The position numbers were made by a program, and so were the translations under genes. From a bacterium (GTDB lineage: Bacteria > Sysuimicrobiota > Sysuimicrobiia > Sysuimicrobiales > Segetimicrobiaceae): a stretch of DNA of 64,000 nt. The notes under the pieces were generated by a model that made no database searches, had not been told where the DNA came from, and saw only the letters and a program-made list of their open reading frames with translations. The DNA lies in the NCBI GenBank assembly GCA_035308905.1, contig DATGFS010000030.1:62001-126000 (forward strand), in the 5' to 3' direction. This document shows, one piece after another, positions 1-7,510 of this stretch (its first letter is position 1; the number at the start of each line of letters is the position of its first letter).

Positions 1-796
1 CGTCGGCGCCAGCCCAGCCCAGGCACAGCCCGCCGAGCACCTCGGACGTCCAGTGATCGCCGAGATAGACTAAGGACAACGCCAGGACGGCGACAACGGC
101 TACGCTCAAGGCGGGAACGCGTCGAAGCGCCGTGCCAGCGAACAATACCGTCCGTGTCACATGGCCGGACGGGAACCCGTACGGAGTGTACCCCTGCATC
201 ACCGCTGTCAGCGCGAGAATCGTTCTAGTCACGGCGTCCCTGAAGAGCACGACCATCGCACAAGTGGCGAATGCTGCGACCGTCGGCCAGAGCGACAGGG
301 GACGACGATGCCCATCCTGGAGGAGTATGATCGAGAGCCCGGCCGCAGCGATGAGGGCGATCGCGGCAACGGCGTTCGAAACCGACACATCCGAGATGAC
401 GGGCGCATCCGCGAACCGCGGCACTTGAATCCTCAGGTCGGGGCCTGGGTGCACGATCACGTGCTCGAAATAGGCGGCAATCGCGCTAATACCAATCGCT
501 CCAGCCGCCAGCAGCAGGAGCCTGCCGGCGTGCCAAACTTCACCGAGAAGTAGAACGAGAAGCCCGCTCGCAACGAGTCCCGGAATCATGATCGCGGCAT
601 CTGCGAGAGAAACGAGATCGGCGGCGGCGCGGGCAGCACCCGGGAACGCATTCTGGATCGAGGTGTTCTGCATCGAAATCGTGATCGTGCGATCGATGCG
701 CGCGGCGGCCGGCTGTCCGGATGCAATCCCCAGCACAGCGAACAGAAGGAGCGCAACGAGGAAGCGGATTGCGGCGGGACGGAGATGCCGGATCAT
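1..796 (-). CDS. PAP2-superfamily membrane phosphatase, partial (3' end outside window)
   Basis: Reading the minus strand from ATG at 796 gives an uninterrupted frame to the left edge (about 265 codons); a TGA lies in frame just upstream, so this is the first possible start. The protein begins with a hydrophobic signal or anchor segment and has about five further hydrophobic helices. Near the visible end it contains FPSGH, the second PAP2 phosphatase motif, and then YLGDHWTSEVLGG, which matches the third motif with its catalytic His. Family members dephosphorylate lipid phosphates such as undecaprenyl diphosphate or phosphatidic acid at the membrane. The third motif is degenerate: the usual Ser-Arg reads Ser-Leu and the Asp after the His is Glu; the first motif (K-x6-RP) is not clear. 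Activity is therefore uncertain. Confidence 0.75.
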   Translation of the reverse strand, partial: MIRHLRPAAIRFLVALLLFAVLGIASGQPAAARIDRTITISMQNTSIQNAFPGAARAAADLVSLADAAIMIPGLVASGLLVLLLGEVWHAGRLLLLAAGAIGISAIAAYFEHVIVHPGPDLRIQVPRFADAPVISDVSVSNAVAAIALIAAAGLSIILLQDGHRRPLSLWPTVAAFATCAMVVLFRDAVTRTILALTAVMQGYTPYGFPSGHVTRTVLFAGTALRRVPALSVAVVAVLALSLVYLGDHWTSEVLGGLCLGWAGAD

Positions 797-804
797 CTCT
801 CACC

Positions 805-810
805 ACTATA
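805..810 (-). promoter_or_regulatory. -10-like hexamer of the PAP2 gene
   Basis: TATAGT on the minus strand ends 8 bases before the ATG at 796. This would put the transcription start at or next to the start codon, a leaderless arrangement. No good -35 hexamer is visible. Confidence 0.35.
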
Positions 811-872
811 GCCGAAACGAACGCACCCGTCGGCGGCCTGAAGTCTCGTAAGGATCTGTTCTCAAACTGCGG

Positions 873-1162
873 CTAGTGAACCGGGAACGCTTTGGCGAGG
901 CCGTCGAAGTATTTCTTGGCGAGATCGTCAAGTGGTACCGGTGGTTCCACAGGAACGGTCCAGCATGATCGACGTCGATGTAATTGTATTCCCACAGCGG
1001 GCTTGCCGAGCCGTCGTCGTGGAGAGGTACAGGCACAGCGGTGACGCCGATCATACTGGCTTCACGCGTCACCTGAACGGGCACGTACTGAGTGGAGTGC
1101 CACGCACTGTTCCAGTTGGCCGTCACCGTGCCAGTCCCGACGCCGTCGGCCTCGGCGCATCT
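873..1162 (-). pseudogene. Frameshifted gene remnant, family not recognised
   Basis: One minus-strand frame, open from about 1162, reads like real protein: TANWNSAWHSTQYVPVQV, then ASMIGVTAVPVPLHDDG and WEYNYIDVDHAGPF. It then degenerates into arginine/serine-rich run-out around 940. A neighbouring frame starting there gives a natural-looking C-terminus (VEPPVPLDDLAKKYFDGLAK) ending at TAG 875-873. The simplest reading is a single coding sequence broken by a frameshift and lacking its 5' part. The family was not recognised. It could also be two unrelated chance frames. Confidence 0.35.
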
Positions 1163-1940
1163 CTACTCCACGAGCGATCGTTGGGGGGCCGTGCAGGGAT
1201 TACCCCTGCTATTCTGAGGAGCGGAGAACTCCCCCGCGCAGAATATTCTGTGCTCACGGCCCCTGCCCGCAGTGTGGCAGACTGCAAGAATCGGAGGGAT
1301 CAATCGAGAGGTTATTATGACACCGGTCACTCGGCTTCGAACGTAGGTTTGGTTCCGCGAAGTCGCCCGTGGCGTAGGCCCGCGCGGGAATTGCCCCCTC
1401 AACGATCTAGAATCACCATCTGTAAACGGCGCGCTTGCCTGTTCCTCCTCGACGCGCTCAGTTGCGGTCCCCGCCGTGTCGCTGAGGTGGCCGTGGCGGC
1501 ACACGAGGCCCGAATCGCTCCGAGCCCCTTGCGCCGCGCCAAGGAGAGGCTCGGGGTCCGCTCGGTGAAACTCGGATTGCGCGCTGGATGGGCCTGGACA
1601 CTTTTCGCGTAAGCGCCTTCGGGCTGGCACAGTGCGCGCCTTCGGCAAAGGGGTGATTCTTGTCAAGGGGTTTGGCCCGCCATCGTTCGAAGGCGCGGCC
1701 CAGAAGTGTACAAAAAACAACCTCCCGCACGTCCGCGCGCGCGGATAATTGAGCGTTCGCCGGCACGGTCACTAGCTCCGCGGGGGCGTCTAAGGCACCA
1801 CCGCCGGCGACCACACTTTGTAGTCGAGCCAGTAGGTCACCTCAAACGAGGAGACACGACCTTCGAACCACAAAGGTTGCCAGTATTGGAGTCTAAACCG
1901 GAGGTCGAAAACTCGCTGGAGCCCTTGCCCTGCTTATCTT
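1163..1940. other. Gene-free stretch beside tRNA-Pro
   Basis: No frame in this 778-base stretch shows coherent protein features: open frames are short, arginine- and proline-rich, and overlap one another. Base composition is visibly less GC-rich than in the rest of the window. A short hairpin (GCAGGG-N5-CCCTGC, 1193-1209) is present. No repeat of the tRNA 3' end was found that would mark an integration site. Confidence 0.6.
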
Positions 1941-2017
1941 TGGTCGGGCCGGCCGGATTTGAACCGGCGACCACCTGAACCCCATTCAGGTGCGCTACCA
2001 AGCTGCGCTACGGCCCG
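1941..2017 (-). tRNA. tRNA-Pro (anticodon GGG), CCA encoded
   Basis: The minus strand folds into a full cloverleaf: acceptor CGGGCCG paired with CGGCCCG, D-arm GCGC/GCGC, anticodon stem CCTGA/TCAGG with loop ATGGGGT (anticodon GGG at 34-36), and T-arm GCCGG-TTCAAAT-CCGGC. The discriminator base is A and the terminal CCA is encoded (1943-1941). It reads CCC/CCT proline codons. Confidence 0.95.
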
Positions 2018-2028
2018 ACGGCTTCCTT

Positions 2029-2037
2029 ATTATAGCA
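2029..2037 (-). promoter_or_regulatory. Extended -10 promoter of tRNA-Pro
   Basis: TGCTATAAT on the minus strand matches the extended -10 form TGnTATAAT and lies 11 bases before the tRNA 5' end, inside the panE-tRNA gap. No -35 consensus is seen, which fits extended -10 promoters. Confidence 0.6.
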
Positions 2038-2042
2038 CCCGC

Positions 2043-3119
2043 CTACAGGCCCGCGCCCGCGTTGCGGCACGCGTCGAGCAGCGCCGCGGGCTTGTGGCGG
2101 TACGCTTCACGATCCGCCCGGCCCTCGGCGAGCGCGAGGAGCACGTCGGTGATGGTACGGTTGACCGGCACCGGCACGCGGTGACGGTCGCCCTCGAGGG
2201 CGACCGCGCCGTTCAGCACCGTGACCTCGTTCTGGCGCCGCCCACGCTCGAGATCGTGCCAGAGCGACGGCATCTTCTCTCCCCTGCCCCGGCCGAGCGC
2301 GCGGCGCAGCACCGTCTGCCCGGCCCACGGCGGCGCGGCCATCAGCCGAACGAGCAGCGGGACCGGGTAGCCCGGGAGCGCCACGGGCCGCAGACCGAGC
2401 GCCCGCATCACGGCCACCGCCTCGCGGAACGCCGCCCGCTCGAGCGCGAAGAGCCGCGGATCGTGCGCGATGGCCCCGGGCGGCAGGTCAAGAATCGCCG
2501 CCGCCGCGTTCGCCAGGATATTGAGCAGTAGTTTGCTCCACTTCATCTGCGCGGCGTCGGGATAGATGCGGATAGGCAGACCCGACGCCCGGAACATCTC
2601 GGCAACGCGGCCGGCCGGCGCCGCGGTCCCGACGGGCGCGAGCGCGACACCTCCGCCGCTCGTGTGGCGTCTCACCGTGCCCGGCCGTTCCATCTCCACG
2701 GCGATCGTGACGGCGCCGGAGACGGTACGGTCGCCGCCGATCACCCCGGCCACCGTCTCCTCACTGCCGATCCCGTTCTCCAACACCACGACGGCGACAT
2801 CGGGCCGTGCCAGCACCCCGGACAGCAGCGCGAGCGACTCCGGGACCTGGTACGCTTTGACCGTCAGAATGACGAGATCTGGAGGCGCCGCGAGATCGTC
2901 GAGCGAGGTGACCGAGTCCACGGCCTTCGACACGGTCCGTCCGCCGGACGACTCGACGACGAGCCCCCATGTCCGGATCGAGGCGACGTGCGGGCGGCGG
3001 CCGAGCACGGTGACGGCGGGGCTCGTCCCATCGGTGGAACGGGATTCCGCGAGGGCGGCGGCCACGAGCGACCCCACGGCCCCGGCGCCGTAGACGAGAA
3101 CTTGATCGCGGTCAGGCAC
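2043..3119 (-). CDS. panE: 2-dehydropantoate 2-reductase (ApbA/PanE family)
   Basis: This predicted cytosolic enzyme (358 aa) reduces ketopantoate to pantoate with NADPH for coenzyme A synthesis. The N-terminus carries the dinucleotide-binding motif GAGAVGS. The middle has KWSKLLLN, containing the catalytic Lys, and the C-terminal half has the family block DLERGRRQNEV followed by LNG. GTG 3119 was chosen because it shares bases with the plsY stop (TAGTG) and places the Rossmann motif close to the N-terminus; longer open-frame upstream is arginine-rich run-through. It is the last gene of the ispH-der-plsY group. In related gene orders this place is often held by gpsA, another NAD(P)-dependent dehydrogenase. 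Assignment to PanE rather than another ApbA-family ketoacid reductase is by sequence motifs only. Confidence 0.85.
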   Translation of the reverse strand: MPDRDQVLVYGAGAVGSLVAAALAESRSTDGTSPAVTVLGRRPHVASIRTWGLVVESSGGRTVSKAVDSVTSLDDLAAPPDLVILTVKAYQVPESLALLSGVLARPDVAVVVLENGIGSEETVAGVIGGDRTVSGAVTIAVEMERPGTVRRHTSGGGVALAPVGTAAPAGRVAEMFRASGLPIRIYPDAAQMKWSKLLLNILANAAAAILDLPPGAIAHDPRLFALERAAFREAVAVMRALGLRPVALPGYPVPLLVRLMAAPPWAGQTVLRRALGRGRGEKMPSLWHDLERGRRQNEVTVLNGAVALEGDRHRVPVPVNRTITDVLLALAEGRADREAYRHKPAALLDACRNAGAGL

Positions 3120-3715
3120 TACGGTTTCGCGACGCGGTCCGTGACCCGGAGTTCGGTGCCGGCGACGAGCCGCTCGATGTTCGCGCGGTGCCGGTAAATC
3201 GCGAGGAGCGCGGCGATGAGGCCGAAGGCCACATATTCGGGCGGCGTGCGAAGGCGCCACAGCGTGATCGGGACGGATACCGCGGCCACGAGCGATCCCA
3301 GAGAGGAGAACCGGCTGATCGCGACGACCACGATCCAGACGGCCGCGGCGACGAGGGCGGCTTGGAGCGACAGCCCCGCGAGGACTCCAGCCGACGTCGC
3401 GATGCCTTTGCCGCCGCGGAATCCGAGAAAGATCGACCAGTTGTGGCCGGCGATCGCGGCGAGGCCGGTCGCGACGACCGCCCAGGGCGCAAGGCCGGCC
3501 CGGAGCGCCACCAACACGGGCACGAGCCCCTTCAGCACGTCGACGAGCAGCACCGCCGCCGCGACGGCCGGCCCCGCGACGCGCAGCACGTTGGCCGCCC
3601 CGATGTTGCCGCTGCCGTACTTTCGGATGTCTTCCCCACGAAGCACGCGCACCAGAATCAGGCCGGTGGGCAGCGCGCCGATGAAGTACGCGAGGACGAT
3701 GACCGCGGGCGCCAT
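3119..3715 (-). CDS. plsY: Acyl-phosphate:glycerol-3-phosphate acyltransferase PlsY
   Basis: This small polytopic membrane enzyme (198 aa) transfers an acyl group from acyl-phosphate to glycerol-3-phosphate, the first step of phospholipid synthesis. It contains the conserved loops GSGNIGAANVLR and FRGGKGIATSAG, and five hydrophobic helices beginning at MAPAVIVLAYFIG. ATG 3715 is right at the first helix and only 2 bases from the der stop at 3718. Its product feeds PlsC, encoded 9 kb away in the cmk pair, so both acyltransferases of phosphatidate synthesis are in this region. Confidence 0.95.
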   Translation of the reverse strand: MAPAVIVLAYFIGALPTGLILVRVLRGEDIRKYGSGNIGAANVLRVAGPAVAAAVLLVDVLKGLVPVLVALRAGLAPWAVVATGLAAIAGHNWSIFLGFRGGKGIATSAGVLAGLSLQAALVAAAVWIVVVAISRFSSLGSLVAAVSVPITLWRLRTPPEYVAFGLIAALLAIYRHRANIERLVAGTELRVTDRVAKP

Positions 3716-3717
3716 CG

Positions 3718-5082
3718 TTATCCGGACGTTCGCGCGGTCTCCGGAGGTCTCCTCCCCCGCAGCGTCCAGCGGATCGGGGTGCCGGCGAGGTCGAAGGCGT
3801 CGCGGATCCGGCGCTCCAGGTAGCGCTGGTAGTCCGCGGTCATGAGGCGCGGATCGTTGACGAAGAGCACGATGGTGGGCGGCTCCGACTCCGGCTGCGT
3901 CGCGTAGTAGACGTGCAGCCGGTGCCCGCGGCTGTCGGCGGCCGGGGCGGCGGCGGCGACGGCCTGGGTCAGCGCCCGGTTCAGCGGGCCCGTCGGAATC
4001 CGGCTCGCCCGCACCGCCGCCGTGTGAAACACCGCGTCCATCAGCGCGCCGATGCCTTCGCGACGCACGGCCGACGTCGGGCAGACGCGCACCGCGGCGA
4101 GAAACCGGAGCTGGCGCTGCGCGACGCGCTGCACCTGCTCCACCGAGTATCCTCGCAGCAGATCCCATTTGTTCACGGCGACCACGATGCCGCGGCCGGC
4201 CTCATACGCGGTGCGGGCGATGCGCTGGTCCTGGTCGGTGATGCCCTCCGTCGCGTCGATCACGAGCACCACGACGTCGGCGCGGGTCAGCGCCTGGTGC
4301 GTGCGCTGGGTGCTGTAGTACTCTACGGATTCGACCACGCGGGTGCGCCGCCGGAGTCCCGCCGTATCGATCAGCACGACGCCGCGGCCGTCGTACGTGA
4401 GGGCGGTGTCGATCGCGTCGCGCGTCGTGCCGGGCTGCTCGTCGACGACCACGCGATCCTGACCGAGCAGCGCGTTGACGAGCGAAGACTTGCCGACGTT
4501 GGGGCGTCCCAGAAACGCGATGCGGACGGGAGGGGATTCGGCGGCGTTCGGCTCCCGGCGGCCGGCCGGCGCCCCCCCGAACAGCGCCGCGACGATCGCG
4601 TCCAGCAGGTCCCCGGCGCCGCGGCCCGCCGTGGCGGAGACCGGGACGGGATCGCCCACGCCGAGCGCATGGAACTCCGCTGCGTTCAGCTCGGCGGCGG
4701 CATCGTCGGCCTTGTTGGCCAGGAGCAGCACCGGCCGTGCCTGGCGGCGCAGGACGTCCGCGATCTCCGCGTCCTGCGGCGTGAGGCCGGTCTTGGCATC
4801 GACGACGAACAGGATCAGCGCCGCGTCGGCGATCGCGTGCTCGGCCTGCCGGCGCACGGACGCGGTCAGGCCCTGGGTCTTCCCGAGCACCAGGCCTCCC
4901 GTGTCCACGAGCGCGAAGGTATGGCCGCGCCATTCGCACGCGGCTTCCAGCCGGTCGCGGGTCAGTCCGGGCACGGCCTCGACGATCGCCAGCCGGCGGT
5001 GCAGCAGACGGTTGAAGAGCGAGGACTTGCCGACGTTCGGACGGCCGACAATGGCCACCACAGGCGGCCCGTCGCGCGTCAC
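3718..5082 (-). CDS. der: Ribosome-assembly GTPase Der (EngA)
   Basis: Der (454 aa) has two tandem GTPase domains and a KH-like C-terminal domain, and acts in 50S subunit maturation. The first P-loop is GRPNVGKSS near residue 11 and the second is a repeat of GRPNVGKSS near residue 185, followed by DTAGLR and NKWD. The start is GTG 5082, which leaves a normal short N-terminus; the frame is open further upstream, but that part is arginine/glycine-rich and unlike the family. It lies between ispH and plsY, the usual neighbourhood in Terrabacteria. Confidence 0.95.
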   Translation of the reverse strand: MTRDGPPVVAIVGRPNVGKSSLFNRLLHRRLAIVEAVPGLTRDRLEAACEWRGHTFALVDTGGLVLGKTQGLTASVRRQAEHAIADAALILFVVDAKTGLTPQDAEIADVLRRQARPVLLLANKADDAAAELNAAEFHALGVGDPVPVSATAGRGAGDLLDAIVAALFGGAPAGRREPNAAESPPVRIAFLGRPNVGKSSLVNALLGQDRVVVDEQPGTTRDAIDTALTYDGRGVVLIDTAGLRRRTRVVESVEYYSTQRTHQALTRADVVVLVIDATEGITDQDQRIARTAYEAGRGIVVAVNKWDLLRGYSVEQVQRVAQRQLRFLAAVRVCPTSAVRREGIGALMDAVFHTAAVRASRIPTGPLNRALTQAVAAAAPAADSRGHRLHVYYATQPESEPPTIVLFVNDPRLMTADYQRYLERRIRDAFDLAGTPIRWTLRGRRPPETARTSG

Positions 5083-5120
5083 GGCCCGGTCACGGCGGTT
5101 CTCACCGCCCTCGAGCGGGG

Positions 5121-5963
5121 TCAGTGCGTCCCGAGGTCTTGCAGGCGCAGCAGCACGTCTTTGATGATCCAATCCGGCGTGCTGGCGCCGGAGACTACGC
5201 CGACCGATTCCACGCCGCGAAACCAGTCCGGGACGATTTCGTCCGCCGTCTCGATGTGATGCGTCGGGAGGCTGCGCGCCCGGCCGATCTCCGCGAGCCG
5301 GGTGGTGTTGGAGCTGCCGAGGCCGCCCACCACGAGCAGCGCCTGCACGTGCTCGACCATGACGTCGGTCTCTTCCTGGCGCACGGTGATCGCGGGACAA
5401 AGCGTGTTGAGCACCTTGAGCTCGCGCACGCGGATGGCCAGGTCGCCGACGATCTGGCGGAAGTTGTCGAGGGACTGCGTGGTCTGTGAGACCACGCCGA
5501 GCTTGCCCGTGATCTTGACCGCCGCGGCCTCCTCGCGGGTGTGCACGACGGTGACGCGGTCGCCGAGCATCTCCTTGAGCGTCACCATCTCGGGGTGGCC
5601 GTGGTCGCCGACGCAGATGACCTGATACCCCTCGTCCGCGAGCCGCTTCGCCACGGCGTGGGCGCGGATCACGACGGGACAGGTGGCGTCGACGATCCGA
5701 AGTCCTCGCCCGCGCGCCGCGTCGAGCACCGCGTGCGCCACCCCGTAGGCGGAGACGACGAACGCCTCGCCCCCGAGCCCCTCGGGCCGGTCGGCGACCT
5801 TGACGCCGGCCGCTTCGAGACGCGCCACCACCTGGGGGTTGTGGATCAGCGGGCCCCACGTGGTGACGGGGCCGCCGGCGCCCGCGGCGGTCTTCTGCGC
5901 GATGTCCACGGCCCGCCGGACCCCGCCGCAGAAGCCCGTGTGTTTGCCGACGACGATTTTCAT
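5121..5963 (-). CDS. ispH: 4-hydroxy-3-methylbut-2-enyl diphosphate reductase IspH
   Basis: This [4Fe-4S] enzyme (280 aa) performs the last step of the MEP pathway, making IPP and DMAPP. The three cluster-ligating cysteines are visible in TGFCGGV (Cys12), VDATCPV and NTLCPA. The late VSGASTPDW block of the substrate pocket is present. ATG 5963 gives the canonical start MKIVVGKHTGFC. IspH supplies the FPP synthase encoded at 43-44 kb. A -10-like element sits just before the start codon. In related genomes ispH follows plsC directly; here four regulatory genes intervene. Confidence 0.95.
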   Translation of the reverse strand: MKIVVGKHTGFCGGVRRAVDIAQKTAAGAGGPVTTWGPLIHNPQVVARLEAAGVKVADRPEGLGGEAFVVSAYGVAHAVLDAARGRGLRIVDATCPVVIRAHAVAKRLADEGYQVICVGDHGHPEMVTLKEMLGDRVTVVHTREEAAAVKITGKLGVVSQTTQSLDNFRQIVGDLAIRVRELKVLNTLCPAITVRQEETDVMVEHVQALLVVGGLGSSNTTRLAEIGRARSLPTHHIETADEIVPDWFRGVESVGVVSGASTPDWIIKDVLLRLQDLGTH

Positions 5964-5972
5964 GGCGGTTCC

Positions 5973-5981
5973 ATCATAGCA
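5973..5981 (-). promoter_or_regulatory. Extended -10 promoter before ispH, probably leaderless
   Basis: TGCTATGAT on the minus strand (extended -10 form) ends 9 bases before the ispH ATG, so transcription should begin within a few bases of the start codon. It lies between the MEDS-Crp gene stop (5992) and ispH, giving ispH its own promoter despite the interrupted operon. Confidence 0.45.
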
Positions 5982-5991
5982 GAACGCGCGG

Positions 5992-7260
5992 CTATGAAAT
6001 CCTCGACGCCACGTCGGACCCGGGGACGGGCTGTTCCGCGATCGCGGCGAGCTGCTCACCGTCCTGGATGCGAATCCGCGTCCGCTGTGCGTCGAGGATA
6101 TCGAGACGCCTCCACTCGGCGAGAATTCGGCTTATCGTGTAGGGGGACGTGATGACCAATTCCGCCAAATCGCGCCGGGAGAGCGGCACGTTGATGACGA
6201 CGCCGCGGCGCGTCTTGCGGCCTATCGATTGCCCGAGCCGGAGAAAGAGCCGCGCCAGCCGCCGCTTTACGTCCGCGGACAAGAAGTCTTCGAGCCGGGT
6301 CCGCTCTTCCTCCATCAGCTCCTGCAGCCAGCGAATGACGTTTACGCCAACGGCCGGGTGCGCCAGGACTACTTCACCAATCGCCGAGCTGTCCCAAACG
6401 AGCGCCCGGGAGTCCTCCAGTGCCTCCGCGGCGGCAAATCGCACGGCCTCCCCGAGCCCAATGCGGCCGTCGCCGAAGTGCTGCACCGGCGCGACGACGC
6501 GGAGAATCACGCTTTCCCCGCCGGGGGCTGTGCGAACGAGCTTCACCATGCCGCTCGTCAGCATGTAGACGTCCCGGGCCGGAGCTCCCTGGTGAAAGAA
6601 GAACTCTCCTTTGCGTATCACGCGCTGGCGCGCAGACTTGGCCAGGCTCTGCAGATCCTTCGGCGGAAGGCTCCGAAACAATGCACTCATGCTCACGAAC
6701 ACATAGTCGCTCGCAATCACCTTGGTGTGGAGGCGGATCAGCCGCTCCAGCGTGCCGGGATCGGTGTGGTCCCGTCGATACATGCAGGCCAACGTGAGGC
6801 GGCTGGGCGCGGTCGCCCGTTCCAGCAGCGATTCGAACTCCCCCAGCTCGTTGTCCTGGACGCTTTTCTCCAGACTCCAGGCCCAATCGCCGGCTACTCG
6901 CAGGCCCGCAAAGCCGGCGGAGGCGGCTTCCGTCCCGGTCCGGAGCATATGTTCCATGGCCCGCGGGGCATTGAACGGGAACCCGAAGAATTCGCGCGCC
7001 GTCGTGACGGCGAGGGCGCCGCGTTTGACCTCCCGGCTCGTCCGCACCCCGTGCGCGGAGAGCGCCTCCAGGATCTCGCCCGGGCTTGAGTCGGCCGCAA
7101 GGTACACGCAACGTTCGCCCTTGGCGAGCCCGTCGTTGATGTAGGGGGCGGCGAACCGAAACAGCGCCGCCGTGTCCTCGTAGATGAAAATGGCGTGGTC
7201 CCCGGTGCGGGGCCGCGCGAACGTCTGCCGGCCGGGCCTCACCTGCCGATCGTGTTTCAT
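5992..7260 (-). CDS. MEDS-Crp fusion transcription regulator, copy 1
   Basis: This 422-aa protein joins three parts. Residues about 18-175 form a MEDS (DcmR-type) sensory domain: GDHAIFIYED, GLAKGERCVYLA, AGFAGLRVAGDW and the late TLACMYRRD are its typical blocks. Residues about 185-310 form a Crp/Fnr-type cyclic-nucleotide-binding fold (IRKGEFFFHQGAPARDVYML). The cAMP-contacting FGE...R signature reads FGDGRIG without an obvious Arg, so cAMP is unlikely to be the ligand. Residues about 330-405 form a winged helix with recognition helix SPYTISRILAEWRR. GGAGG stands 10 bases before ATG 7260. It is divergent from the HD-GYP gene at 7511 and paralogous to the gene at 9796-11136. MEDS domains are known from dichloromethane-responsive and archaeal regulators; the ligand here is unknown. 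Confidence 0.85.
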   Translation of the reverse strand: MKHDRQVRPGRQTFARPRTGDHAIFIYEDTAALFRFAAPYINDGLAKGERCVYLAADSSPGEILEALSAHGVRTSREVKRGALAVTTAREFFGFPFNAPRAMEHMLRTGTEAASAGFAGLRVAGDWAWSLEKSVQDNELGEFESLLERATAPSRLTLACMYRRDHTDPGTLERLIRLHTKVIASDYVFVSMSALFRSLPPKDLQSLAKSARQRVIRKGEFFFHQGAPARDVYMLTSGMVKLVRTAPGGESVILRVVAPVQHFGDGRIGLGEAVRFAAAEALEDSRALVWDSSAIGEVVLAHPAVGVNVIRWLQELMEEERTRLEDFLSADVKRRLARLFLRLGQSIGRKTRRGVVINVPLSRRDLAELVITSPYTISRILAEWRRLDILDAQRTRIRIQDGEQLAAIAEQPVPGSDVASRIS

Positions 7261-7322
7261 CGCCGCTGGTCCTCCCGCAGAGTCGGCGCTCCCGCGCGTT
7301 GGCGATTCGGCCAGCCGATTTC

Positions 7323-7439
7323 ACCAACAGTTCGCGCCTCTCCGGTAGCCCCCTGCGGACCCGTGCGCCCGCGCACCAAGTGTTCCGGCGCACGGAGTGC
7401 CCCGCGGCAGCGACGGTCGTCCGGCCGGGGTGTTACGGT
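7323..7439 (+). promoter_or_regulatory. Divergent control region, module 1
   Basis: Elements in order: ACCAAC (7323-7328) and TTCGCGCC (7331-7338); a perfect inverted repeat GTGCG-CCCG-CGCAC (7363-7376); the box GCGGCAGCGACG (7404-7415), placed like a -35 element; 18 bases later TACGGT (7434-7439), a TANNNT -10-like hexamer. The same elements occur with the same repeat-to-box distance (41 bases) in module 2. Both MEDS-Crp proteins have almost the same recognition helix, so the inverted repeat is a candidate operator. Confidence 0.5.
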
Positions 7440-7510
7440 TTCCCGGGATCGGGGGGCCGCAGAGATGTCGTGCACAAAATGACCGTTGTTCGGCCGGCGG
7501 GTGCGCCGGA

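Noticed and set aside
1661-1666. TTGACA on the minus strand as a promoter
   Set aside because: No -10-like hexamer at 15-19 bases and no gene downstream.
1163-1814. Two overlapping minus-strand open frames of 118 and 185 codons
   Set aside because: Low-complexity Arg/Pro/Ser sequence, no domain, no ribosome-binding site.
5083-5859. Long N-terminal extension of der in the open frame
   Set aside because: It is Arg/Gly-rich, unlike the Der family, and lies over ispH in another frame; GTG 5082 gives a normal Der.
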